Assembly (NCBI RefSeq): GCF_044762655.1
Contig: NZ_JBIWER010000003.1
Span: 310,001-374,000, forward strand
Source: Psychrobacillus sp044762655
Lineage (GTDB): Bacteria > Bacillota > Bacilli > Bacillales_A > Planococcaceae
DNA: 64,000 nt
Direction of reading: 5' to 3'
Shown: one piece after another, positions 14,779 through 23,448 of the stretch
Layout: every line of letters starts with the position of its first letter
Position numbering within the stretch: the first letter of the stretch is position 1
Position numbers and translations under genes: made by a program
Notes under the pieces: model-generated
What the model was told of the DNA's origin: nothing
The model's database searches: none
What the model saw: the letters and a program-made list of their open reading frames with translations, nothing else

Positions 14779-17142
14779 TTATTTTAATTCGACAACTGTT
14801 ACGCCGTGACCACCCTCACCAGCCTCGCCAAAACGATAGCTTTTCACACGAGAATGATTCTTCAAAAATTGCTGGATAGCTTGTCTTAATACACCAGTAC
14901 CTTTTCCATGAATAATAGAAATTCTAGGATAATTTGCGAGAACTGCATCATCTAAATACTTTTCGGTACGGATGATAGCATCTTCATATCGTTCTCCACG
15001 AAGATCTAGCTCCAATTTCACATGTGAATCTCTGCCACGGATCGAATTCACCGAAACAGTCTGTTTTTGCTTTTCTGGTTTCACAAATTCTAAATCAGAT
15101 TCGTCTAGCTTCATTTTTAGCATGCCAATTTGAACAGACCATTCTGTTGTAGATAATTTCTCTAACAAAGTGCCTTTTTGACCGAAGCTAATTACTTTTA
15201 CTTCATCTCCAGATTTCAACTCTTGTGCCATTTCATTTAATTTCTTTTGCTTTCTCAAAACTGGATTATTTGGTAAAGCAGCATCTAAACGTTTTTTTGC
15301 ATCGATCAGTTCATGCTCTTTAACGAACTTATGTGTATTAGATTGCATTTTACGCAACTCACTAATAATTTCATCTGCTTCTCGCCGAGCCTCATCAACA
15401 ATTTTCTTAGCCTTGTCTTTTGCTTTTTGCTCTAGCTTCTCATTGTTCTGTTCTAAATCGGCTAGTCTTTGTTCTAAATCCTCTTTTACTTTACGCGCTT
15501 CTGCTAAATGGACCTCTGTTTCTTCTGCATCTTTTTCTGCTTGTCGACGACTGTCCTCTAGAGAGGCAATCATGGAGTTTACTTCTCCCCGGTCTGTCCC
15601 AGTAAACGTTTGTGCTTGGTTAATAATATATTCCGGTAATCCAAGTCGCTCGGATATTTCAAAAGCATTACTTCTTCCGGGTACTCCTATTAACAGTTTA
15701 TAAGTTGGACTTAAAGTTTCAATGTCAAATTCAACACTTGCATTTGCCACACCTGGTCGATTGTATCCATAAGCCTTTAGTTCAGGATAATGAGTTGTAG
15801 CCATAACCCGAGCACCTGTCCCGTGCACTTCATCCAATATAGATATCGCAAGCGCTGCACCTTCTTGTGGATCGGTTCCTGCTCCAAGTTCATCAAATAT
15901 AATCAATGACTTATCGTCATATTTCTTTAATATATCAACAATATTAACCATATGAGAAGAAAAAGTACTTAAGCTTTGCTCAATAGATTGCTCATCTCCA
16001 ATATCCGCAAAAACGGATTCAAATAATGCCACTTCAGAGCCATCTAAGGCTGGAATAGGAAGTCCACTTTGTGCCATTAATGTGCAAAGACCTACTGTTT
16101 TCAGTGTAACCGTTTTACCACCTGTATTCGGTCCTGTGATTACAATAGTTGTAATGTCTTTCCCGAATTCGATTGTATTTGGCACAGCTGTCTCTTGCGG
16201 AATAAGTGGATGTCTTGCTTTCACTAAGCGGATAAACCCTTTGTTATTAATGACAGGCATTGTACATTTTTGGGCTTGTCCATATTTAGCTTTAGCTAAA
16301 ATAACATCAACCTCTCCAAGTACATTTACTAATAGAAAAATGTCATGTCCTACTATTTCTACTTCAGCTGTCAATCTAATAAGAATACGATTTATCTCTT
16401 CCTGTTCTTTTACCTTTAAACTTCGGATATCGTTGTTAATTTGTACTACTGCTGAAGGTTCGATGAACAGCGTTTGTCCTGAAGATGATTGGTCATGAAT
16501 AATTCCGCCGTAATGACTCCGGTATTCCGATTTAACCGGAATAACATATCGATCATTTCGAATAGTAATAATCGAATCGGACAGCATCTTCGCAGCATTT
16601 GCTCCCCTTGTATAGCTTTCTAGTTTTTCACGTACACGACTAACTTGAATGCGTAATTGTTGGCGAATAGATCGGAGTGTACTACTAGCGCTATCCAATA
16701 CAGCACCATTTTCATCTATGCAATCATTTATCTCATGCTCAAGGGCTGTTAAAATCGGCAAGCCTTCCTTCAATCTAAGGAAGTGAGGGATTTTAACATC
16801 CTCTGATTCTGCAACATTGTCTATAAATTGGCGTAATATTTTGCTTGCACGAATCGTACTTGCGATTTCCATTAATTCCGTAGGGCTAAGCATCCCACCG
16901 ATTTGGGCACGTTTCGCATGGGGACGTACATCTGTCATTCCACCCATGGGAACATTCCCACGAAGTCGAAGAATCGCCATACCTTCATCCATTTCCTCTA
17001 ACAGCTTCGTAACTTCTGTAAAATCAACGGAAGGTATGAGTTTATCTATATGGCTTTTTCCAATAGAAGAAGTACAGTAACTTGAAACTTCTTCTCGAAT
17101 TTTATAATACTCTAATGTTCTCAGTGCTCTTTCAGCTATCAA
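14779..17142 (-). CDS. mutS2: MutS2 (MutSB) ATPase/endonuclease
   Basis: A 787-residue MutS2-family protein. The family lacks the mismatch-recognition domain of MutS and acts on recombination intermediates; in B. subtilis it has also been linked to splitting collided ribosomes. Domains: core/clamp (1-300), ABC-type ATPase with Walker A GPNTGGKTVT and Walker B SLIIFDELGAGTDP, a long coiled coil (about 520-640), KOW-like segment and C-terminal Smr nuclease domain (LDLRGERYEDAI to HGKGTGVLR). I start at the TTG at 17142, eight bases after AGGAGG. The GTG three codons earlier overlaps the ribosome site. Confidence 0.95.
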   Translation of the reverse strand: MIAERALRTLEYYKIREEVSSYCTSSIGKSHIDKLIPSVDFTEVTKLLEEMDEGMAILRLRGNVPMGGMTDVRPHAKRAQIGGMLSPTELMEIASTIRASKILRQFIDNVAESEDVKIPHFLRLKEGLPILTALEHEINDCIDENGAVLDSASSTLRSIRQQLRIQVSRVREKLESYTRGANAAKMLSDSIITIRNDRYVIPVKSEYRSHYGGIIHDQSSSGQTLFIEPSAVVQINNDIRSLKVKEQEEINRILIRLTAEVEIVGHDIFLLVNVLGEVDVILAKAKYGQAQKCTMPVINNKGFIRLVKARHPLIPQETAVPNTIEFGKDITTIVITGPNTGGKTVTLKTVGLCTLMAQSGLPIPALDGSEVALFESVFADIGDEQSIEQSLSTFSSHMVNIVDILKKYDDKSLIIFDELGAGTDPQEGAALAISILDEVHGTGARVMATTHYPELKAYGYNRPGVANASVEFDIETLSPTYKLLIGVPGRSNAFEISERLGLPEYIINQAQTFTGTDRGEVNSMIASLEDSRRQAEKDAEETEVHLAEARKVKEDLEQRLADLEQNNEKLEQKAKDKAKKIVDEARREADEIISELRKMQSNTHKFVKEHELIDAKKRLDAALPNNPVLRKQKKLNEMAQELKSGDEVKVISFGQKGTLLEKLSTTEWSVQIGMLKMKLDESDLEFVKPEKQKQTVSVNSIRGRDSHVKLELDLRGERYEDAIIRTEKYLDDAVLANYPRISIIHGKGTGVLRQAIQQFLKNHSRVKSYRFGEAGEGGHGVTVVELK

Positions 17143-17158
17143 CCGAGGCACCTCCTAA

Positions 17159-18862
17159 TTATTTCTGTATATATTCCTTAAACTTCTCAAAGGACCAAGT
17201 GTTCACAATATTATCTTTATGCAACCAGGCTTTTTGAGCATAGCGGACACCAATATCCATATACTTCAACTGTTCGATATGATGAGCATCCGTATTAATG
17301 GCCATTTTGACACCCTTGTCTTGTGCTAGCTTTAAAAATTCTGTGTTCAAATCGAGACGGTAAGGACTTGCGTTTAACTCTAAAATCTTTCCATATTCCT
17401 TCGCCCATTCTATGAGAGTTGGAACATCTGGATTATAACCATCTCTCTGTTCAATTATTCTACCCGTTGGATGTGCAATCATATGTACATACGGATTTTT
17501 TAATGCTGTTAAGAGTCTTTCCATAATCTTTTCCTGTGGCTGACTAAAACTAGAATGAATAGAAGCTATAACAAAATCCAATTGCGAAAGTAATTCATCT
17601 TCAAAATCAAGCGATCCATCAGGTAGTATATCCATCTCGGTACCAGTAAGTATTTCAATATCTGTATATTTTTCATTTAGTTCTTGTATTATTTCCACTT
17701 GGTTTAATAATCTTTCTTTAGAAAGACCGTTAGCTACTTTCAAATAATTGGAATGGTCCGTTATCACCATATGAGAATAGCCTTTTCCACGACAGGCTTC
17801 TATCATTTCTTCTATAGAATGTGCTCCGTCCGACCAAGTAGTATGCATATGAAAATCCCCTTGGATATCATTTAACTTTACTAATGAAGGTAGCTGATCT
17901 AGCTTGGTAAATTCCGAGCCATCCTCACGAACAGTTGGAGGGATGAAAGGCAAGTCAAAATAAGCATAAAAATCATCTTCCGATTCAAAATGCTGTACAC
18001 TGCCATCAGGTAGCTCAACCCCGTATTCACTAATCTTCTTTCCCTGGTCTTTTGCGATTTGTCGCATTTTTATATTATGGTCTTTCGAACCGGTAAAATG
18101 ATTTAACGCTGAAGCATACTCACTTAACGCTACAAGTCTGAAATCGACATCAATCTCCACTTCTACATCTAGAGTAACGGAAACTTTCGTATCTCCAGCT
18201 GCAATAATTTTCTGAACTGGTAGTATCTTTAATAATTCTTCTCTAACTTCCTTAGGTGAACTTGTTGCAATTATAAAGTCGATATCCTTACTCGATTCCT
18301 TGACCCTTCTGTACGATCCTGCAACAGAAAACTTTTCAATTAATGAAATAGACGAAAGTTTGTGGTTGATTAACTCTACAATTGGTTCTATTTGCCAAAC
18401 CGCCGTACGTTCCGGTTTAGATTGGAGGTTTACTATTTCTACTAATATTTTTTCTTCTGTTTTTTTAGCAAATCCAGGCAGGGTTTGAACTTTCCCTTCC
18501 TCACATGCAAGTTTTAGTGCTTCTATTGAATCGATATGCAATTCCTTATATAGCTTGGCGATTTTCTTGCCGCCAAGTCCTGGGATTTTAAGCATAGGAA
18601 GTAATCCGCTTGGAACAGATTGTTGTAATTCCACAAGCAAAGAAGATTCTCCAGTAGCCATTAAATCATCTATTACAGCCCCAGTAGCTGCTCCGATTCC
18701 TTTTAATGAAGTGATATTATCCATTTCTGCAAGACTTCTATCATCTAGCTCTAACACCTGTGCTGCTTTTCGAAAAGCAGAAACTTTAAAAGGATTTTCT
18801 CCTTGTAATTCCATATATAAAGCAATTCTTTCTAATGTTCTAATAATCGTTTTCTTATCCAA
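17159..18862 (-). CDS. polX: DNA polymerase/3'-5' exonuclease PolX
   Basis: A 567-residue family X DNA polymerase with a C-terminal PHP domain, used in base-excision and gap repair. Order: N-terminal helix-hairpin-helix region (SLKGIGAATGAVI, KIPGLGGKKIAKLY), nucleotidyltransferase palm with GSYRRVKESSKDIDFI and EVEIDVDFR, then the PHP nuclease (GDFHMHTTWSDGAHS) with later HSSF and DAHH metal ligands. I take the TTG at 18862 (MDKKTIIRTLERIA), six bases after AGAGGTG, which fits the B. subtilis length. It precedes mutS2 by 16 bases, probably in one transcript. Confidence 0.94.
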   Translation of the reverse strand: MDKKTIIRTLERIALYMELQGENPFKVSAFRKAAQVLELDDRSLAEMDNITSLKGIGAATGAVIDDLMATGESSLLVELQQSVPSGLLPMLKIPGLGGKKIAKLYKELHIDSIEALKLACEEGKVQTLPGFAKKTEEKILVEIVNLQSKPERTAVWQIEPIVELINHKLSSISLIEKFSVAGSYRRVKESSKDIDFIIATSSPKEVREELLKILPVQKIIAAGDTKVSVTLDVEVEIDVDFRLVALSEYASALNHFTGSKDHNIKMRQIAKDQGKKISEYGVELPDGSVQHFESEDDFYAYFDLPFIPPTVREDGSEFTKLDQLPSLVKLNDIQGDFHMHTTWSDGAHSIEEMIEACRGKGYSHMVITDHSNYLKVANGLSKERLLNQVEIIQELNEKYTDIEILTGTEMDILPDGSLDFEDELLSQLDFVIASIHSSFSQPQEKIMERLLTALKNPYVHMIAHPTGRIIEQRDGYNPDVPTLIEWAKEYGKILELNASPYRLDLNTEFLKLAQDKGVKMAINTDAHHIEQLKYMDIGVRYAQKAWLHKDNIVNTWSFEKFKEYIQK

Positions 18863-18911
18863 CGATAACACCTCTTTCAATTCAATTAACTAATATAGCT
18901 AACTTAAGAAA

Positions 18912-18936
18912 AACCGGGCAAAAAAACGTCCGGTCC
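18912..18936. terminator. ACCGGGC-type hairpin upstream of polX
   Basis: ACCGG and CCGGT flank an A-rich loop. The hairpin and the 25 bases after it (TCCTTTAAGG, CAAAACC) resemble those at 57893-57930, so it may be part of a repeat rather than a dedicated terminator. Confidence 0.4.
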
Positions 18937-18941
18937 TTTAA

Positions 18942-19095
18942 GGTCAAAACCACTTTCTATCGTTTTCGGAGTGCTTCGGACAGACCTTTTGCTATATGAT
19001 TACCGAGTGAATTTTTAGGGATGGTTGGTTGTGACGTCCGTCACAACCAACCATCATACTTTTTTTCGGTAATCTTATGGCGTTTGCCTGTCCGA
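18942..19095. repeat. Fold-back repeat, family 2, copy 1, with a 17-bp perfect palindrome
   Basis: Three nested inverted repeats. The core is GATGGTTGGTTGTGACG (19020-19036) with its exact complement at 19039-19055 and a two-base loop. A GATTACCGA/TCGGTAATC arm lies outside, and TCGGACAG/CTGTCCGA outermost. The left half (AGTGCTTCGGACAGA and following) is homologous to 51403-51512. No gene is present here. Confidence 0.75.
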
Positions 19096-19183
19096 CGTCT
19101 TTCTAATACTTCTTGAATCAGATTAATACATTTTTAAATAACTAGAGAAAAAATCCTTTCCAATTCATAGAGGTGATGACAGT

Positions 19184-19246
19184 CTAAGTGCGCGACATCG
19201 TGTCGCAACGACTACCAAATTATTTTTGCGACGAGCTTTTGCGGGA
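19184..19246. repeat. Decayed repeat modules with a GCGACA-TCG-TGTCGC hairpin
   Basis: CTAAGTGCGCGACATCG and the following TGTCGCAACG form a six-bp hairpin also found, with a compensated base pair, at 19573-19599. TTTGCGACGAGCTTTTGCG (about 19224-19243) is a diverged reverse copy of the 24-bp module at 9902. Confidence 0.6.
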
Positions 19247-19427
19247 GCATGACCCACATCGTGCAGGCCTCGAAGATACAATTTCGTCCGCTTTTTCGCT
19301 TCTTTACTTAGTAAATACTGACTATTTCTCTTTATATTAACTAGTAATAAAGGAAATCTACTTTCTTCCCTTCATTACAGAATAGTATTTCTAATTCATA
19401 AGCGATTACAAATAATTTATCACTTTC

Positions 19428-19746
19428 AAAAAATTGACCAATCTAATCATCTAAGTGATAAGCTATGCTATATCTTAGAGTAGAGTACTGCACATTCAAT
19501 TGATTGGAGCGGAAGGCGGCGACCCCAGCGGGATTAGATTGAGCTGAAGAACCCGCGTTTAAGGTAGGAAGGCTAAGTGCGCCACATCGTGTGGCAACGC
19601 CTTCATGACCAACATCCTGTTGGCCCAAGGCTGAAGCCAAGCGGAAAGCGTCCGCCTGAAGCGAAAATCAGCAGTATAATCATTCTGTAATGTATTTTGA
19701 ACCCCGCTTGCACGGTACATTTTTATATACTTAACTTTTAAAAAAA
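19428..19746 (+). repeat. Large fold-back repeat (family 1) with conserved flanks
   Basis: The core (19501-19670) runs from TGATTGGAGCGGAAGGCGGC to GCGTCCGCCTGAAGCG and AAATCA; its ends are imperfect inverted repeats. About 73 bases before it (AAATTGACCAATC onward) and 75 bases after it (ending ACATTTTTATATAC...TTAAAAAA) also match the flanks of the copies at 58163 and 62911, giving a unit of about 320 bp. It lies next to the cvpA terminator. Confidence 0.75.
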
Positions 19747-19768
19747 CTTCCCTCTACTGAGAGAAGTT
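19743..19768 (-). terminator. Terminator of zapA-cvpA
   Basis: AACTTCTCTC pairs with GAGGGAAGTT across AGTA on the minus strand, followed by seven T. The upstream arm overlaps the cvpA stop codon. Confidence 0.8.
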
Positions 19769-20309
19769 ACTTTTCAATATAAATATACCACCAATTTTTC
19801 ACCATTTCCGATAGAATCGGTGTATGGTCTAACATCCATCCTGTTAACACGGAACCTGAAATTAAGTTTTGAATAAATTCGATTGGCAATAGAGCTAATA
19901 CATATAGTAATACAAATAAAATAAAATAAAATTCAATTAGCCCTAAGATTGCTCCCACAATATTGCTTACAAAACCTAATATTGGTAAATACTTTAAGAA
20001 GTCAAACATAGATGCAATCATTTGTAATGCAAATTTTACAACTATAAAAATAAGAGCAAAAGCAATAATACGATAAAAAGTTTGAGCCAAATCTAAACTC
20101 TCTACTGCGATTGTCAATTTAGAACCTGCCGTTACAGCAGGAAATGGAATCCATAAAACAAATTTATCTGCAAGTGGTTTATAATAAGTGTAAGCCACTA
20201 CGAGTGCGATTATAAAACCGGTCATGTGGATCAGCTGTACAATTAGCCCACGTCTTGCACCAGTTATTAAACCACCTACAAGTAATATTAATATAATTAT
20301 ATCTAACAT
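19767..20309 (-). CDS. cvpA: CvpA family membrane protein (YshB)
   Basis: A 180-residue protein with four to five transmembrane helices (about residues 3-22, 28-44, 75-97, 104-125, 130-150). The N-terminus MLDIIILILLVGGLITGARRGL, shown here as a CvpA-like GxxxGxxRGL turn, is the family signature. CvpA relatives are needed for colicin V production in E. coli and have a poorly defined envelope role; the Bacillus homologue is YshB. It starts four bases after the zapA stop and ends at a terminator. Confidence 0.85.
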   Translation of the reverse strand: MLDIIILILLVGGLITGARRGLIVQLIHMTGFIIALVVAYTYYKPLADKFVLWIPFPAVTAGSKLTIAVESLDLAQTFYRIIAFALIFIVVKFALQMIASMFDFLKYLPILGFVSNIVGAILGLIEFYFILFVLLYVLALLPIEFIQNLISGSVLTGWMLDHTPILSEMVKNWWYIYIEK

Positions 20310-20313
20310 ATTT

Positions 20314-20580
20314 TCAGTCCTTTAGTCTTTTCAATTCTTCTTCAAGTAGCTCTAATTGTTCTTTTACTTTTATGTAATCATGTATAGCATTTACAGCTGT
20401 GAGCACCCCAAGCTTTGCAATATCTAGCTGACTATTATGTGAATGTATTTCTCTCATTTTATCATCCACCATTGATGCTACAAGTCTCATATGGCCTGAT
20501 GATTCAGAACCAACCATTTTATAATTCTGTCCATATATATCAACCGAAATTCGTGTTTTTTCTTGTTCTGACAAAGCCAT
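20314..20580 (-). CDS. zapA: Cell division protein ZapA
   Basis: An 88-residue FtsZ-binding protein that bundles FtsZ filaments and stabilises the Z ring. The N-terminal globular part contains RISVDIYGQNYKMVG and the rest is a helix ending in the coiled coil YIKVKEQLELLEEELKRL. Length and pattern match B. subtilis ZapA (YshA). It is the first gene of zapA-cvpA and diverges from rnhC, separated by about 70 bases. Confidence 0.93.
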   Translation of the reverse strand: MALSEQEKTRISVDIYGQNYKMVGSESSGHMRLVASMVDDKMREIHSHNSQLDIAKLGVLTAVNAIHDYIKVKEQLELLEEELKRLKD

Positions 20581-20652
20581 AACCCTCCTCAGAAAATCCT
20601 AATACCTATAATAACACGAAATAGATTGCTATGTGAAGAAAGGAACGAACTA

Positions 20653-21585
20653 ATGTCAAACACTGTCTTGTTATTGAGTCCAAATCAAATAGAAAAAGTA
20701 AAATCCCATTATATAAATTTTAAGATAGAACGCTCTGCTCCTGGTGTTGTTTTCGCAGCAAAACTAGCAGATACTACCATTACCATCTATAAATCTGGAA
20801 AGGTTATGTTCCAAGGAAATGGTGCTTCACGTGAGGCTTCACTTTGGGGAACAAGTTCAACTTCATCCACATCAACTAGTGAAGCTAAAGGAGACATTTT
20901 ACCTCCCAACTTTTCTTCCTTATCAGTCCTTGGTTCTGACGAAACAGGTACTGGTGATTATTTTGGTCCTATTACTGTTGCCGCTTGTTTTGTAAGTAGC
21001 GGACAAGTAGAGCTAGTTAAAGAATTAGGAGTCAAGGATTCCAAAATGTTAACAGACAATGTGATGCGTAAAATGGCACCTGACTTAATGGCGACTTTAA
21101 CACATAGTGTTCTAGTATTGAAAAACGAAAAATACAATGACATACAGTCCCGTGGGTGGTCACAGGGCAAAATAAAAGCACTTCTTCATAACCAGGCACT
21201 TAAACATGTGCTGAAAAAAATGGGGTCAGAAAAACCTGCATATATATTAATAGATCAGTTTGCCGAACGTGGCATTTACTATAATCATATTAAAGCAGAG
21301 AAAGAAATCGTTCGTGAAAATGTATTGTTTTCTACAAAAGCTGAGCAGCTTCATGTTTCAGTTGCTGCGGCATCTATAATTGCAAGATATGCATTCTTAA
21401 AAGAAATGGACCGTCTATCTCAAATAGCAAATACTACAATACCAAAAGGGGCAAGTGCAAAAGTCGATGAAATAGCAGCTAAAATTTATTTGAAGCATGG
21501 GGAAGAATTCCTTAAGTCCATTACTAAATGGCATTTTGCCAATACACAAAAAGCATTTAAATTAGTTAATAAGAAAAGATTTTAA
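20653..21585 (+). CDS. rnhC: Ribonuclease HIII
   Basis: A 310-residue RNase HIII that cuts the RNA strand of RNA-DNA hybrids. The N-terminal TBP-like substrate-binding domain covers about residues 1-85. The catalytic domain opens with LGSDETGTGDYFGPI, holding the Asp-Glu pair typical of type 2 enzymes, and continues with GVKDSKML, ILIDQFA and AAASIIARY. I start at the ATG at 20653, eight bases after AAAGGA. The divergence from zapA is the usual Bacillus arrangement. Confidence 0.95.
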   Translation: MSNTVLLLSPNQIEKVKSHYINFKIERSAPGVVFAAKLADTTITIYKSGKVMFQGNGASREASLWGTSSTSSTSTSEAKGDILPPNFSSLSVLGSDETGTGDYFGPITVAACFVSSGQVELVKELGVKDSKMLTDNVMRKMAPDLMATLTHSVLVLKNEKYNDIQSRGWSQGKIKALLHNQALKHVLKKMGSEKPAYILIDQFAERGIYYNHIKAEKEIVRENVLFSTKAEQLHVSVAAASIIARYAFLKEMDRLSQIANTTIPKGASAKVDEIAAKIYLKHGEEFLKSITKWHFANTQKAFKLVNKKRF

Positions 21586-21658
21586 CACAAATAACACTAA
21601 GCTCTGTAAATGCATAAAATGTAGAGGTACATGTTTAAATAGCAATGGAGGTTTTAGT

Positions 21659-22150
21659 ATGGTCAATTTTCTAGCTTTTCATGGTACCGTTACTATGATT
21701 AGTGATTTTATGATAGGGTCTAATGGTGAAGGAGAAGGTTGCTATACATTAATGTCTGTAGATAACGGCAACGGAGGATCAGTAAATTTCGTGGTGTCCC
21801 CCACTACTTATTTTGTAGATAATGCGTTGGTATCAGTGGGAGATAGGGTAACTGGTTACTATGATGGTGATGCCCCTGTTCCTCTTATTTACCCACCGCA
21901 ATATCAGGCACTAGTTATTGTAAAAGAAAATCCAACTCAAAATGTAAAAGTGGGCTACTTTAATAGCCAATTAGAAAGCAGTGATGGTCAATTAAAACTA
22001 AATGTATCCCCATATACTCAAATATTACGGACAAATGGGCAACCTTTTACAAAAAGTCCTGCTAACCGAAATCTAATTGTTATTTACGGCCCAACGACCA
22101 GAAGCATTCCTCCCCAAACCACACCGTATGAAATTATTGTTTGGTGCTAA
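21659..22150 (+). CDS. Uncharacterised 163-residue protein
   Basis: A 163-residue protein of predicted beta-rich structure without a signal peptide or membrane helix. It reads like two related halves: FHGTVTMISDFMIG...VNFVVSPTTYFVDN...VGDRVTGYYD, then VKVGYFNSQLESSDGQLKLNVSPYTQILRTNGQPF. Both contain a V-SP-T-x-(Y/I) motif, suggesting an internal duplication of OB-like beta units. It has GGAGG nine bases before the ATG and is single, between rnhC and a shared terminator. I recall similar hypothetical proteins in Bacilli and Clostridia but no function, and I assign none. Confidence 0.8.
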   Translation: MVNFLAFHGTVTMISDFMIGSNGEGEGCYTLMSVDNGNGGSVNFVVSPTTYFVDNALVSVGDRVTGYYDGDAPVPLIYPPQYQALVIVKENPTQNVKVGYFNSQLESSDGQLKLNVSPYTQILRTNGQPFTKSPANRNLIVIYGPTTRSIPPQTTPYEIIVWC

Positions 22151-22187
22151 TGTTTTGGGAGTAGCATCGTATGAAGGCTAATTTTCA

Positions 22188-22225
22188 GCACGAAATGTTA
22201 ATTACATTTCGTGCAATTATTTTTC
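22188..22225. terminator. Shared terminator between convergent genes
   Basis: GCACGAAATGT (22188-22198) pairs perfectly with ACATTTCGTGC (22204-22214). T-rich tracts follow on the plus strand, and the opposite side is also AT-rich. Confidence 0.85.
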
Positions 22226-22247
22226 ACAAAGATATGCAAGTCGGGTA

Positions 22248-23318
22248 TTATCCATTTATTTTTCTTGCTTCATCCATAATCCTTTGAACAAGTTGTTCAA
22301 CTGTCTCGATTCTCGCGAGGGTGCCACTTTGACCTGACCATAGTGACATATAGTCTTTAATATTTTGACTTGCAGAAGCTTTTCGAATCGATTGAGTTAG
22401 GGCATTTTGTATAGGAAAATTTGGCAAACTATTTTCATGTTCTTTCATTTCAGATATAAATTTATTCTTTATGCCTCTTGCCCATTTTCCAGAAAATGTA
22501 CGAGTCAATGTTGTATCCCCATCTTTCGACTGCATGATTGCGTCTTTATGTAAAGGATGTGCACCACTTTCTTCACAAGTTAAAAAAGCAGTACCCATTT
22601 GTACAGCTTGTGCACCTAAACTTAAAGCGGCCATTAGCCCCCTACCGTCCATTATGCCTCCAGCGGCAATAATCGGAATACTTACTCTGTCTGCAACTTG
22701 CGGTATCAAAGACATTAAACCTATTAAGCTTTCCTCGTTTCCACGTAAGAAGGTTCCCCTATGGCCTCCCGATTCACTTCCTTGAACAACTACTATATCC
22801 ATTCCAATTTTTTCAATTAATATAGCCTCTTCAACAGTTGTAGCAGTTCCGATTGTAGTTACATTGTGTTGTTTAAGTTGCTTCATCTCCTCTGCTGTTG
22901 GAATGCCAAAAGTAAAGGAACAAACAGGCACCTTTTCTTCTATTACTACTTGTATTTGTTCTTTATATGTGTGAAAAGCATTTTCCATGTTCGGAAGAGT
23001 GATATTTTCTTCATTTATGTTTAAAACCTCTCGATATTGGTCTAATAAATTTTTCGCCACTTCTACTTCGTTTTCTAAAATCTCAAATTTGCCTGGAACA
23101 AATAGATTTACACCAAAGTTAGTTGAGGTTAACTTTTTCACTTCTCTAATTTGTTCTCGTAATTGGTTTGGACTCATATATCCCGCACCGATCGTACCAA
23201 GTGCTCCATTATTGGAAACATTTGCTACTAATTCCGAAGTGGTAATTCCTCCCGCCATTGGTGCTTGAATGATGGGAAAGTCTATTTTTAATAGGTTGGT
23301 CAGATTGTTATTAAACAT
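22248..23318 (-). CDS. Nitronate monooxygenase (2-nitropropane dioxygenase family)
   Basis: A 356-residue FMN-dependent TIM-barrel enzyme that oxidises toxic alkyl nitronates (propionate 3-nitronate type). IDFPIIQAPMAGG is the N-terminal signature, IVVQGSESGGHRGTF carries the catalytic His and FMN phosphate region, and IIAAGGIMDG plus GAQAVQMGTAFL complete the flavin site. The related enoyl-ACP reductase FabK shares the fold, so specificity is not certain. The ATG at 23318 has AGGAGG seven bases upstream; the open frame extends 14 codons further without support. Probably monocistronic. Confidence 0.88.
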   Translation of the reverse strand: MFNNNLTNLLKIDFPIIQAPMAGGITTSELVANVSNNGALGTIGAGYMSPNQLREQIREVKKLTSTNFGVNLFVPGKFEILENEVEVAKNLLDQYREVLNINEENITLPNMENAFHTYKEQIQVVIEEKVPVCSFTFGIPTAEEMKQLKQHNVTTIGTATTVEEAILIEKIGMDIVVVQGSESGGHRGTFLRGNEESLIGLMSLIPQVADRVSIPIIAAGGIMDGRGLMAALSLGAQAVQMGTAFLTCEESGAHPLHKDAIMQSKDGDTTLTRTFSGKWARGIKNKFISEMKEHENSLPNFPIQNALTQSIRKASASQNIKDYMSLWSGQSGTLARIETVEQLVQRIMDEARKING

Positions 23319-23448
23319 ATTATTCCTCCTAATTCTTCTAAAAAGAGATAACTGAATCAATGATACTTCTCCGATTTACATAGTTTATGTAAATCTATTA
23401 CAAATTCAATTCTTTCTGAAAGTAATACAAATAATATCAACCATTTTA

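Noticed and set aside
19443..19640. Open frame over the 19.5-kb repeat (minus strand)
   Set aside because: It is produced by the GC-rich repeat itself; there is no ribosome site, and equivalent frames in other copies differ.
19428..19746. Insertion sequence or MITE with target duplication
   Set aside because: I found no transposase and no convincing terminal duplication, so I call it a dispersed repeat only.
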